DNA of 64,000 nucleotides from Chloroflexi bacterium OLB14 (GTDB lineage: Bacteria; Chloroflexota; Anaerolineae; Anaerolineales; Villigracilaceae): the NCBI GenBank assembly GCA_001567105.1, contig LMZR01000062.1, forward strand, positions 22,045-86,044. Reading direction: 5' to 3'. The notes under the pieces are model-generated. The model saw only the letters and a list, made by a program, of their open reading frames with translations, was not told the origin of the DNA and did no database searches. Positions 35,434 through 44,119 of this stretch are shown in pieces (the first letter of the stretch is position 1; each line of letters starts with the position of its first letter). A program made the translations under genes and the position numbers.

Positions 35434-36095
35434 TTTCGTTTTGCGTTTTGACGAATCACAAACATAGAAATTGCACCAAGAATGCTGATGATTAAAAATG
35501 TAAAAATCAAATTAGATGAAAACAACGCTTCATTCTCGACTTGTGGTTGGTTCTGATATCCATCAACTGAATCTTGGCTGGGAGTTTCTATCTCTTTTTG
35601 TGTTGGTGTTTCTTCAGCAGCAATGCGAGTCACTTCTGTGCTTTCGGGCATGGCTTCAGCAGGTGCAGATTCTTGCATCAAGGCTTCTTCTGTAGCAGGT
35701 GCTTCTTGTACGGCTGGCGCACCTGCTCCGCCACCTCCGCCACCGATACCAAATGAAAATTGAGGAGCATTAAAACTTACAAACGGTGAAAGTGCATTGA
35801 CTGAAAATGTAAACACAAACAATAATGTTGCAAAAACAGTCGCTAACCTAAAGAATGGATATGTTTTTGGCAGTGGTGGTTTTAATCCCACCATTTGACG
35901 AGTGAGGGTAAAGTTTTTTGGTGATTTTCTTTTTGGAAGTAAGTGCAAAAGATTTCGGACAAATGAAAGGTCGTTTGAAACAGAATCAAGTTCACGGTCC
36001 GATTCGAGGCGGGCTTTTAATCGCTTTGATTCAGATTCGTTAAGTTGTTCATCTAATAAGGCAGAGAGGTTTTCAATATCTCGAAAATTTTTCAT
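35424..36095 (-). CDS. Membrane anti-sigma factor (putative)
   Basis: 223 aa. The N-terminal helix-rich region LSALLDEQLNESESKRLKARLESD resembles the anti-sigma domain but lacks the zinc H-x3-C-x2-C motif. It is followed by a transmembrane segment (about 93-113), a Gly-rich then Ala/Glu/Pro-rich extracellular stretch and a second transmembrane segment near the C-terminus (IFTFLIISILGAISMFVI). The start overlaps the ECF sigma stop (ATGA), the usual arrangement for a cognate pair. Confidence 0.78.
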   Translation of the reverse strand: MKNFRDIENLSALLDEQLNESESKRLKARLESDRELDSVSNDLSFVRNLLHLLPKRKSPKNFTLTRQMVGLKPPLPKTYPFFRLATVFATLLFVFTFSVNALSPFVSFNAPQFSFGIGGGGGGAGAPAVQEAPATEEALMQESAPAEAMPESTEVTRIAAEETPTQKEIETPSQDSVDGYQNQPQVENEALFSSNLIFTFLIISILGAISMFVIRQNAKRKWQ

Positions 36096-36700
36096 TTTGC
36101 TTTCTCAGTGTGTAGACGAAATGAGGCGGGCAAAAGTTCCTCGAATGAACGCAGACATTCACGCAAACGTAAACGCGCGCGCGCCAAACGACTTTTTATT
36201 GTGCCAAGCGGAACTTTGGATGCGATAGCAACTTCGCTGTAATCCATGCCTTGAATATCGGCGAGGACAACGACTGTGCGAAATTCGTTAGGCAAATCAT
36301 CAAGGCAATGTTGAATAGCATGTTCAAGTTCATCGGCTTCGGCTTTTTGTGCGGGAGTCATATTTTTATCGGCAAGCCATTTGGGTGAATCAATTTCATC
36401 GCCATCGTTTGTTTCTGGTTCAAGTGGAATAGTTGGTTTTCTTTTTTGACGACGCAATTCATCATAACAAGCGTTGGTAACTGTTCGCATTAACCATGCT
36501 TTGAATGAACCCCCACGAAATGATTTAATACTTTGAAAGGCAGAGATGAAGGCTTCTTGTGTTGCATCTTGGGCTTGATCATCATCACCTAAAATTCTTA
36601 AGGCTGTATTGAAAACAGAATCTTGATAATGCAAGATTAATGTATTGAAGGAATCAAGGTCACCTTTTTGGGCGGAGTTGATGAGTGCGATTTCGTCCAT
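36092..36700 (-). CDS. ECF RNA polymerase sigma factor
   Basis: 202-aa sigma-70 family, group 4. Region 2 has YQDSVFNTALRILGDDDQAQDATQEAF and FKAWLMRTVTNACYDELRR; region 4 has LPNEFRTVVVLADIQGMDYSEVA and VPLGTIKSRLARARLRLRE. Controls its own operon in most relatives. Target promoters cannot be predicted here. An ~90-nt leader with AT-rich words (GAATAGAAAGTAG) precedes it. Confidence 0.93.
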   Translation of the reverse strand: MDEIALINSAQKGDLDSFNTLILHYQDSVFNTALRILGDDDQAQDATQEAFISAFQSIKSFRGGSFKAWLMRTVTNACYDELRRQKRKPTIPLEPETNDGDEIDSPKWLADKNMTPAQKAEADELEHAIQHCLDDLPNEFRTVVVLADIQGMDYSEVAIASKVPLGTIKSRLARARLRLRECLRSFEELLPASFRLHTEKAK

Positions 36701-36798
36701 GAGATTATTTTACACGGTTTGGGTTGGTAGTTGGTAAATACTAATTGGCGAAATGAAAGAATAGAAAGTAGCGAGTGGAAAGTGGATAGTTGGTTTAT

Positions 36799-37167
36799 TT
36801 AGTTTTTCTTGGCAATAAAAATATAAATGAATCGCCAAATTAACATGCCTAGAGCATTGGCGGCATACATAGCAAGGACAAATATCGGCAAGGTGGGCAT
36901 GTTAAGAATGTAACCTCTAACCGCAATGCCAAGCGGAATTACGAACAACATAGCAAAGGCAACTAGATAAAGATTTTTTGCCTGTTTGATAACTTCTTGA
37001 TTTAACAAATCAAAACGGGGGATGAGTAAAAACCATGCAGCCAGTAAGGGCAACAGCAAGGCGAAGAAGCGTAGTAGGTCTAATCCACCATGAAAAGCAA
37101 AACCAACGTATGTCAGAATGATGAAGGCGATGATGTCGCCGAGGATGAGGATGTATTTTTTGTTCAT
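36799..37167 (-). CDS. DUF3054-family membrane protein
   Basis: 122 aa with four hydrophobic segments and the DUF3054 pattern ILGDIIAFIILTYVGFAFHG, FFALLLPLLAAWFLLIP and GMLIWRFIYIF. ATG 37167 (MNKKYILIL) is preferred to the upstream in-frame ATG at 37212, which lies within a palindrome. Function unknown; lies after der. Confidence 0.78.
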   Translation of the reverse strand: MNKKYILILGDIIAFIILTYVGFAFHGGLDLLRFFALLLPLLAAWFLLIPRFDLLNQEVIKQAKNLYLVAFAMLFVIPLGIAVRGYILNMPTLPIFVLAMYAANALGMLIWRFIYIFIAKKN

Positions 37168-37178
37168 AAAATTTTTAA

Positions 37179-37234
37179 TTTGGAATGCAGGAGCTTGCTC
37201 CTGTAATTTCAAACAGCAAGCTGTTTGATTCCAT
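37179..37234. repeat. Palindromic repeat, TTGGAATGCAGG family
   Basis: TTGGAATGCAGGAGC-TTGCTCCTG and CAGCAAGCTG-TTTGATTCCAT: third member of the 13025/32954 family, between DUF3054 and der. Confidence 0.8.
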
Positions 37235-37235
37235 A

Positions 37236-38603
37236 TTATTCTTCTCTTCTACCTTTCAATACAATTCGAATTGGTGTGCCGATGAATCCATACTCAGCAC
37301 GGATTTGATTTTCCAAATAGCGTAAATATGTGAAGTGCATCAAACTTGGCTCGTTGACATAAATCATAAACGTTGGTGGGTCACTGCGAACTTGTGTGCC
37401 GTAATACATCTTCAAGGCTCTACCTGCATGAGTTGGGTGAGGATGTGCATCTTGCGCGGCGTGGATAATTTCATTTATTTTGGAAGTTGTTAATCTAGCC
37501 AATCGTTCTTCTTGCACGCGTAATGCTAATGGCATCACTTGGTCAACTCTTTGACCAGTTTTAGCAGAGATATACAGAATCGGCACATACGAAACGAAGT
37601 TTAATTCTGAAAGAATTTTTTCAGTATAAGCATCCATCGTGGTGCCATCTTTTTCAATAGCATCCCATTTATTGACTAAGACCACGCATGATTTCCATTC
37701 ATCCTTAATAAAACCTGCAATGTGAGCATCTTGAGCAGTGATACCAGTTGTGGCATCAATCATCAATAATGAAACATCAGCCCGTTCAATGGCTTTGAAA
37801 GAACGGATGACACTATATTCTTCAACACCTTTTTCAATTTTGCCACGTCTGCGAATGCCTGCTGTATCAATCAATGTAATTGGCAAACCGCCAAATTCAA
37901 TTTGCATATCAATGGCATCACGTGTTGTCCCTGCAATCGGGCTGACGATGACTCTTTCTTTGCCGACTAATTTATTTAATAAACTTGATTTGCCTGCATT
38001 CGGTTTACCAACAATAGCAATTTTGATGTTGTTATCTTCTTCCTCTTCTCTTTGTTCAGGGAAAGATGCTACAAGTGCATCTAACAAATCACCTGTGTTT
38101 GTGCCATGAATAGCAGAAATGGCAAACGGATCACCTAAACCGAGCTCATAAAATTCAGCAACTTGGTCACGCCGTTCTCGAGATTCCGCTTTATTGACAG
38201 CCAAAAAAATTGGAGGTGAGTAAGTACCATCCGCATTTTTCTTTTGAGACCTTCTCAAAATATTTGCTACTTCACGGTCTGGTTCAGTGACTCCGCTTTC
38301 TGAATCATTGACGAAGATAACGGCATCTGCTTCTTGAATAGCGGCTTGGGCTTGAAGGCGAATATCTTCAATAAAATCAACAGAGCCAACAGATAATGGA
38401 GTCTTGCCTCCATGTGTTGGGTCAATACCACCTGTATCAACTACTGTGAATTGTCGCCCATTCCATTCAGATTCACCAAACAAACGATCACGTGTGGTAC
38501 CAGGCGTATCATCTACGATTGCCATTCTTTCGCCTACGAGACGATTAAACAGCGTTGATTTTCCTACATTCGGTCTTCCTACTAAAGCAACAATGGGTTT
38601 CAT
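37236..38603 (-). CDS. der: Double-GTPase ribosome assembly factor Der (EngA)
   Basis: 455 aa with two G domains: G1 GRPNVGKSTLF and GKPNAGKSSLL, G3 DTGGI and DTAGI, G4 VNKAE and VNKWD. The C-terminal KH-like domain is present (residues about 370-455). Essential for 50S maturation. The stop adjoins a palindromic repeat, and the upstream spacer contains the AACCCTAAAG hairpin. Confidence 0.96.
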   Translation of the reverse strand: MKPIVALVGRPNVGKSTLFNRLVGERMAIVDDTPGTTRDRLFGESEWNGRQFTVVDTGGIDPTHGGKTPLSVGSVDFIEDIRLQAQAAIQEADAVIFVNDSESGVTEPDREVANILRRSQKKNADGTYSPPIFLAVNKAESRERRDQVAEFYELGLGDPFAISAIHGTNTGDLLDALVASFPEQREEEEDNNIKIAIVGKPNAGKSSLLNKLVGKERVIVSPIAGTTRDAIDMQIEFGGLPITLIDTAGIRRRGKIEKGVEEYSVIRSFKAIERADVSLLMIDATTGITAQDAHIAGFIKDEWKSCVVLVNKWDAIEKDGTTMDAYTEKILSELNFVSYVPILYISAKTGQRVDQVMPLALRVQEERLARLTTSKINEIIHAAQDAHPHPTHAGRALKMYYGTQVRSDPPTFMIYVNEPSLMHFTYLRYLENQIRAEYGFIGTPIRIVLKGRREE

Positions 38604-38621
38604 ATATATTCTTTCATTATG

Positions 38622-38653
38622 AAACCCTAAAGGTCTTTACGATCTTTAGGGTT
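38622..38653. terminator. AACCCTAAAG hairpin between cdaR and der
   Basis: AAACCCTAAAGGTC-TTTAC-GATCTTTAGGGTTT, near-identical in sequence to 25921-25954. There is no T-run on the minus strand, so it may be a weak terminator or an operon-internal hairpin. Confidence 0.6.
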
Positions 38654-38663
38654 TGTTATTATT

Positions 38664-39902
38664 TTATGGCGTTGGTGTAGCATTAATTGGGCTAATCACC
38701 ACTTCCACAGTATTAGGCAAGATAGATTGCACAATGATATTGGCAATTAATATTTCAACTTTTGGCGTAAGTTGATGCGTGCCTTCTTTCAAGCCAGTCA
38801 AATCAACAGTTACCCGCACAGATTGTCTCGTTAATGTATCTAATAAAGGTAGCGGACCAGAAAGAATAATATCTACTCCTGTGGGCGAAACTTGAGCAGT
38901 ATAACCGTTTTCTAAACCAATCACCTCAATTAATTCATTAGATAATGTCACACTGCCTTCAATAGGTAAAACACCAGCCTTTACTAAAACAGTTTGCTCG
39001 CCAACCACTGAAACCCCTTCAGGCAATATCAACGAAAGACGAGAAGTCACATCGTCTTGAGCATTTTGTAAATCTAAGGGTTGTGTTTCAATAATGCCAG
39101 GTAAATTACTTACTAACTGTGGGTCTTTAGAATAAACGGTTATCACTTGTGGAAAAACAGATAAATCGGTTAACCGATATCCTGTTGCAACTCGTCCAGT
39201 TACATTCACCTTCACTGCCACATCTCTATACCCGCCTTGTTGGCTAACTGGCAAAAATACATTGACAGAGTCCGGAGTGATGTTTAATCCCTTTATTGGT
39301 TGATTATTTGCATCTAAGACTTCGATTTTCAAAACTTTATCGAAGTTTTCTCGAATGCCATTCAAATCTGCTGATACGATAATACGCTTCACACTCTCGA
39401 CCTTCGACTGGGCGCCTGAAATTGTAACTTGTACTGGCTCAATAGTTGATCTGCCAACTTGATATCCAATGGCGGCTTCACCAGAAAGTATCAAATCTAC
39501 ATCAACTGTTTTTTGCAACAGTGGTTCGAGTTCAAACGTAACTGTACTAGGGATAACAGAAACAATTTGCACAGGGCGAGCGTTGACTTGAATTTGTAAT
39601 GTGGCAGTATGCTCTCCAGCACTTAAACTAGATAAATCTAAAATAGCACTAACTAATTGTGGGTTTGTTTCTATTAAACCCCATATAGAAGATGGGGCGC
39701 GTAAGGTTACTTCTACTTCTTTAATAATCTCATCACTAAAGACTAAGGTGGGGGATTGCCCTATTATTTGAATCGGTACGTTACTTGGCAAAGTGCGTGT
39801 TTCATCAGGGTCTGCAGAGGTGACGGCGGAAATCCATACAGCAATGGCTAAAGCAAATGCCCAAAAAAATGTTTTGTAATTATTGGCAATCCAACGCAAC
39901 AT
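38664..39902 (-). CDS. cdaR: YbbR/CdaR-like regulator of diadenylate cyclase
   Basis: 412-aa membrane-anchored protein with one N-terminal transmembrane segment (FFWAFALAIAVWISAV) and four YbbR repeats of about 80-90 residues on the outside. It starts 2 nt after cdaA, its usual partner, whose activity it modulates. Confidence 0.87.
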   Translation of the reverse strand: MLRWIANNYKTFFWAFALAIAVWISAVTSADPDETRTLPSNVPIQIIGQSPTLVFSDEIIKEVEVTLRAPSSIWGLIETNPQLVSAILDLSSLSAGEHTATLQIQVNARPVQIVSVIPSTVTFELEPLLQKTVDVDLILSGEAAIGYQVGRSTIEPVQVTISGAQSKVESVKRIIVSADLNGIRENFDKVLKIEVLDANNQPIKGLNITPDSVNVFLPVSQQGGYRDVAVKVNVTGRVATGYRLTDLSVFPQVITVYSKDPQLVSNLPGIIETQPLDLQNAQDDVTSRLSLILPEGVSVVGEQTVLVKAGVLPIEGSVTLSNELIEVIGLENGYTAQVSPTGVDIILSGPLPLLDTLTRQSVRVTVDLTGLKEGTHQLTPKVEILIANIIVQSILPNTVEVVISPINATPTP

Positions 39903-39904
39903 TA

Positions 39905-40771
39905 TTATTTATCTACTTTCTGTTTTGTGAACCATGACCAAAATTTTTCTATCCATGAAAGTTGATTGTATTTGCCATCGGGCCTGAAAAAAGCGGCTAG
40001 AATATTTTCTAATCGTTCGGAATCTAGGCGGCGTAATATTCTCCCTGAATGTGAGATGGAAATGGAGCCTGTTTCTTCTGAAACGACCAAAGCAATGGCA
40101 TCGCTATTTTCGGTGGTGCCTAAGGCAGCTCGATGACGTAAGCCCATTTGACGGTCTGGAGTGCGGTTTAAGATTCCGCTGGCAGATAAGGGCAGTACAC
40201 AAGCGGCGGCTACAATTTTTGAGTGATAGATGATGACGCCTCCATCATGTAGTGGCGTATTAGGATAAAAAATTTGCAATAATATTTCTGGAGTTACTTT
40301 AGCATTTAGTTGTACGCCTGTTTGGGCATATTCATCGAGTGAGTCTGAACGTTGTAATATGATTAATGCACCATGTTGGCGGGCAGATAGTCTTGTTGTG
40401 GCAGTGACGACTGCTTTAAGCGTCTCTTCTAGTGAGGTATCGGTTGATGAAACAGAAACAAATGCCCCTGCACGTCCGAGGCGTTCTAATGTCCTGCGAA
40501 TTTCGGGGGCAAATATCACAGGTAAGGCGAGTAATAAAGCAGGTAATGAGTTTTGGGCAATCCACGAAAAGGCTGGTAGATCTACAAGGCTGGTTAACAG
40601 AATTAATGCGACTATGATTAATATCATGCCACGTAGTAATGCCATGGCTTGTGTATCTTTTAAGGTGTAGAGCAATGCGAAAAAAATCAGTGTGACGAGC
40701 AAGATGTCTAACATGCTCAACCAACTGATTCGTTGAAATATAAAAAAGAGATTGTTTAGAAATTCAGTCAC
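39905..40771 (-). CDS. cdaA: Diadenylate cyclase CdaA
   Basis: 288 aa with three N-terminal membrane segments (about 10-85) and a DAC domain making c-di-AMP from ATP. The catalytic motif is LHDGGVII rather than the usual DGAVII. RHRAALGTTENSDA and VSEETGSISI are intact. Forms cdaA-cdaR, followed by der. c-di-AMP normally controls K+ and turgor; the KefB-type antiporter in this window is a possible target (inference). Confidence 0.93.
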   Translation of the reverse strand: MTEFLNNLFFIFQRISWLSMLDILLVTLIFFALLYTLKDTQAMALLRGMILIIVALILLTSLVDLPAFSWIAQNSLPALLLALPVIFAPEIRRTLERLGRAGAFVSVSSTDTSLEETLKAVVTATTRLSARQHGALIILQRSDSLDEYAQTGVQLNAKVTPEILLQIFYPNTPLHDGGVIIYHSKIVAAACVLPLSASGILNRTPDRQMGLRHRAALGTTENSDAIALVVSEETGSISISHSGRILRRLDSERLENILAAFFRPDGKYNQLSWIEKFWSWFTKQKVDK

Positions 40772-40826
40772 AATTTATTCATTATTTTATCAAAATTAGC
40801 ACCCCGTTCAATTTGGTATGAAAAAA

Positions 40827-41990
40827 TTAAATGGGTCGCAAGACTCTATCTTGTCTTAACTGTTTGAAGTATAAACCACTTCCCATAGAGGTTGATTCGA
40901 TGGCGGCATCTTGCCATGCTTGCACACCTAATGTTTCAGGGGTGCGTTTTTCGTAACCTAAGTTTTTCCACAGGTTTTCTTGGTTAGCAAGTTCATCGAA
41001 AACGAAAATTAAAGAGGCTTCACTTTGTAGTTCGCTGGAGGCTTTTTCAACACCTTCTATGAGAACTTGTAAGGCTTTGGTTACATCTATATTTTCTTCC
41101 AGAAAGATATCACTGGTGCGGGTGACTAGGTTTTCGACTTGCCAGCCTGCCATGCCGACAATTTGATTGTCTATTTGTACAAGCATGTAGGCTTTTTCGC
41201 CAAACGATTCCATCACATCGTCTACTGACATGTTGCGTTTGCCTTTACTTAAGCGAGTGATCAAGTCGGCAATGACTGATGCGTTTTTAGGTTTGCCACG
41301 TAATACTTTTAATTCACCTGTTAATTCTTGAGCAGGCTTGACGGGTTTTAGATTATGAATGGTGTTATCGGCTGGGGCATCTTTGGCTCCAGGTACAATT
41401 TGTTTCCAAGCTTCACTCACTTGTTTCCACAAATCATCATACGAGCCATTATTGGTGATGACTATGTTTGCCATTGTCACTTTTTGACTTTGTGGTGATT
41501 GAGCGTGAATTCTTTCTAAGGCTTGTTCGCGATTCAAACCACGCTTCTTGATTAGGCGTTCAATTTGGGTGCTTTCTGGAGCATTTGCTACCCAGATGGA
41601 GTTGCACACGTTTCTTAAATCGCCTTCTAGTAATTTAATTGCTTCAATCACAATTACAGGCTGGTTAGCACGCTTAATCAAAATATCACAGGCTTGCCGA
41701 ACTAAAGGATGCACAATATCTTCTAGTTGGCGCAGAGCTTCTGCGTCATTAAAAACTAAATTACCTAACTTTTTGCGATCCACTTCGCCATCTTTATTCA
41801 AAAGCCATTTACCAAATTTATCAATTACTTGTTGATAGCCAGGCGCGCCTTTGGCATACACGCGATGTGTTAATGCATCAGCATCAATGGTGTAAGCACC
41901 TAAATGCTCTAACATGCGACGCACCACGCTTTTTCCGGTGGCAATGTTTCCTGTAAGACCGATGACGAATTTGTTGGGTATGGCGCTCAA
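40827..41990 (-). CDS. coaE: Dephospho-CoA kinase fused to a GNAT-like domain
   Basis: 387 aa from TTG 41990, with AAAGGAA 5 nt upstream; longer frames begin in AT-rich leader sequence. Residues about 7-200 are CoaE: P-loop GLTGNIATGKSVV, DADALTHRVY and IVHPLVR. This adds the 3'-phosphate to dephospho-CoA. Residues about 225-387 (GEKAYMLVQIDNQIVGMAGW ... LANQENLWKNLGYEKR) resemble an acetyltransferase fold, so the enzyme may combine CoA synthesis with a CoA-using or CoA-sensing domain. The fusion partner is assigned by fold-like features only. Confidence 0.85.
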   Translation of the reverse strand: MSAIPNKFVIGLTGNIATGKSVVRRMLEHLGAYTIDADALTHRVYAKGAPGYQQVIDKFGKWLLNKDGEVDRKKLGNLVFNDAEALRQLEDIVHPLVRQACDILIKRANQPVIVIEAIKLLEGDLRNVCNSIWVANAPESTQIERLIKKRGLNREQALERIHAQSPQSQKVTMANIVITNNGSYDDLWKQVSEAWKQIVPGAKDAPADNTIHNLKPVKPAQELTGELKVLRGKPKNASVIADLITRLSKGKRNMSVDDVMESFGEKAYMLVQIDNQIVGMAGWQVENLVTRTSDIFLEENIDVTKALQVLIEGVEKASSELQSEASLIFVFDELANQENLWKNLGYEKRTPETLGVQAWQDAAIESTSMGSGLYFKQLRQDRVLRPI

Positions 41991-42166
41991 GTGATTTCCT
42001 TTGTATACCGAATTATATCTTGATATTTTAATCGAAAGAGGAACACATGTAAACAAGTAAACACGAAATTATGTATTCAGTTGTGACCTGTCTACCCATC
42101 TACTTGTGTACTTAATATGAAACAATCAATTGACGCATCTATCATCCGAGTGTATTATCTACTCAC

Positions 42167-42593
42167 CTCAGGCTGGTTGGGCAATCGCGGTTCTGCGTTG
42201 ACGGAATCGAGGAAAGTCCGCACTCCTATAGAGCACGACGTCGGATAGCTTCCGGGGCGGAAAGTGCCGCAAGGTATCAATCTGCCGGAAAAGGGCCACA
42301 GAAACAAGTCGCTCTCGCAAGAGAGTCAGAGTGAAAAGGTGGTGTAAGAGACCACCGGCGCGTACAGTAATGTGTGCGGCCAGGTAACCCCCGTCGGGAG
42401 CAAGGCCAAGCAGGAGCAAGTTCGTCTGTGGACGATGGGAGGCTGCTCGTCTCCATACGCACCATTTCCAAGCGTGGGAATGGTCAGCTCCGGGTAGGCT
42501 GCATTGAGCAAGGTGGCGACACCTCGCCCAGAGAGATGGTTGCACAAGTGATGAAAGTCACTGGACAGAATGCGGCTTATAGACCAGCCTGAG
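42167..42593 (+). ncRNA. rnpB: RNase P RNA, class A
   Basis: The P1 strands CTCAGGCTGG and CCAGCCTGAG delimit 427 nt. Conserved blocks appear in order: GAGGAAAGTCCGCACTCC (P4 5' side and CR-I), GAAAGTGCCGCAAGG, GAAACAAGTC, the GGTAACCCC-type region, GAGGCTGCTCGTC, and the universal 3' ACAGAATGCGGCTTATAGA (P4 3' side). Reading frames on either strand here are not genes. The last ~40 nt are partly duplicated at 42671-42727. Confidence 0.97.
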
Positions 42594-42670
42594 TATTTAG
42601 TTAGGTAGTTGAATAGGTACTGCAAGATTTATCTTGCTTTTTATAAACCAAAGGAAATGTTTTATAAATT

Positions 42671-42727
42671 GGACAGAACCCCACAAGGGGGCGCGTTGCG
42701 TTTATAGACCAGCCTGAGTATTTAGTT
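42671..42727 (+). repeat. Duplicated 3' end of rnpB
   Basis: GGACAGAA, then an 18-nt insertion (CCCCACAAGGGGGCGCGT), then a near-match to the rnpB terminus: TTATAGACCAGCCTGAGTAT continuing TTAGTT.GGTAGTT. It repeats 42563-42602 in direct orientation about 110 nt downstream. The copy carries a second P1 3' strand (CCAGCCTGAG). The space between copies contains GGTAGTTGAATAGG words and a GCAAGAT-TTATCTTGC palindrome. Confidence 0.85.
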
Positions 42728-42751
42728 TGGTAGTTAGATAGTTTGGTAGTG

Positions 42752-42817
42752 GTAGGTCACGTTTTCAACGTGACATTCTCGTTAACTTTTATTCGTCACG
42801 CTACAAGCGTGACCTAC
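42752..42817. repeat. GTAGGTCACG-family palindrome, third copy
   Basis: GTAGGTCACGTT-TTC-AACGTGAC and CGTCACGC-TACAA-GCGTGACCTAC; ends 3 nt before the HypA-like ATG. Confidence 0.85.
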
Positions 42818-42820
42818 AAA

Positions 42821-43126
42821 ATGCAAATACAAAAAATAAATTCCATTATTCAAAAAATAAAACAGCCTTCACCAGAATCGATACAACTTGCTATTGGTGA
42901 ATTGATTTATGATGAAAAAGAATTTAATGAACAATGGAAGCAAGCAGTTTATAAAACTCCGTTACAAAATATAAAATTAAATATTCGTATCATCCCTGCT
43001 GAGCAACAATGTATGGTTTGCTTTCTCAAATATCATCCCACACAAAAAGAGACGGCTTGCCCACAATGTAAAAGCGTAGGCGCAAAAATAATTTCAGGTG
43101 AGGAATTTTATATTGATGAAAAATAA
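42821..43126 (+). CDS. HypA/HybF-like zinc-ribbon protein
   Basis: 101 aa. The C-terminal half has the zinc ribbon CMVCFLKYHP...CPQCKS and the end GEEFYIDEK like the nickel chaperone HypA. The N-terminus MQIQKINSIIQKIKQ lacks the Met-His-Glu nickel ligands of HypA. No hydrogenase or urease genes are nearby. It may have another role or be degenerate. ATG 42821 follows a palindrome; its 3' end overlaps the next lipoprotein gene by 11 nt. Confidence 0.68.
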   Translation: MQIQKINSIIQKIKQPSPESIQLAIGELIYDEKEFNEQWKQAVYKTPLQNIKLNIRIIPAEQQCMVCFLKYHPTQKETACPQCKSVGAKIISGEEFYIDEK

Positions 43127-44099
43127 ATTATTTTGGATTTGCTTAACTTTTATTTTGGGTGCTTGCAACTTGCCCGCCTCGACACCTACCCCCGACTTGC
43201 TTGCTACACTTTCAGCTTCTACTCCACTGCCAGTTGATTCTACTACTTTACCGACCATTCCTGTTTCCTCAAACGGTGAACCGATTGGAAAGATTGCATA
43301 CACTTGTCAGATATTCAAAGCGCAAGCCAGCAATCAGATATGTATTATCAATGCGGATGGCACAGGTTTTAGACGATTAACCGTTGATAATACAAAACAA
43401 CATTACTATCCATCCGTTTCACCTGATGGATTAAGTGTTGTCTATGCGGCGTTTCGTGAGCCGAACATTTATGAAATATATGAAGTTGATATTGCTAGCG
43501 GAGTTATCACTCAACTGACAGATAGACTCGGTAACTTAAACAGCCCTGAAATTTCACCCGATGGAAAAACAATTGTATTTAAACTATCTACTGCGAGTTC
43601 AAATCAATTATGGTTAATGAATCGTGATGGTACGAATCCGCGACAGATTCCAAACGTCACAGGTTGGGATCCAACATGGTCACCTGATGGTGAATATATT
43701 TTATTTGCATCGGATATGGAAGGTGCTGTGCAGTTATACAGAGTCAAAGCCGACGGGAGCGAGCAGTTGAAGATCAGTAACCTGCCTGCCATCAGAGGAA
43801 GAAGCGATTGGTCACCTGATAGCAGTTTTATCGTCACATATTCTGGTCAGCCATGGAATCGTGATGTTTACATCATGAATGCAGATGGTTCAAATACAAG
43901 AATGTTGACTCCCACTGGTGGCAATTCACAAGGTCCATCTATTTCACCAGATGGGGCGTGGGTAGCCTTTACTTCCTATTTTGATCAATATAAGGTGGAT
44001 AACGGCTGTGAAATCTATATAATAAGAACCGATGGTACAGATGTGCGTCGTTTAACAAATAATGATTATTGTGATTATCAACCCCGTTGGGGACCGTAA
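43116..44099 (+). CDS. Lipoprotein with TolB/PD40-type beta-propeller
   Basis: 327-aa exported lipoprotein with lipobox FILGACNLP, a Thr/Ser/Pro linker and a six-bladed propeller of PD40/WD40-like repeats: INADGTGFRRLT, SPDGLSVVYAA, SPDGKTIVFKL, NRDGTNPRQI, SPDGEYILFASD, NADGSNTRMLT, SPDGAWVAFTS. Probably binds a protein or glycan at the cell surface; no enzymatic motif seen. Confidence 0.82.
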   Translation: MKNKLFWICLTFILGACNLPASTPTPDLLATLSASTPLPVDSTTLPTIPVSSNGEPIGKIAYTCQIFKAQASNQICIINADGTGFRRLTVDNTKQHYYPSVSPDGLSVVYAAFREPNIYEIYEVDIASGVITQLTDRLGNLNSPEISPDGKTIVFKLSTASSNQLWLMNRDGTNPRQIPNVTGWDPTWSPDGEYILFASDMEGAVQLYRVKADGSEQLKISNLPAIRGRSDWSPDSSFIVTYSGQPWNRDVYIMNADGSNTRMLTPTGGNSQGPSISPDGAWVAFTSYFDQYKVDNGCEIYIIRTDGTDVRRLTNNDYCDYQPRWGP

Positions 44100-44119
44100 T
44101 TTATAAAAAGGAGATTAAC

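Noticed and set aside
42168..42625. Several overlapping open frames on both strands
   Set aside because: The region is RNase P RNA with all conserved blocks; the frames have no protein-family features.
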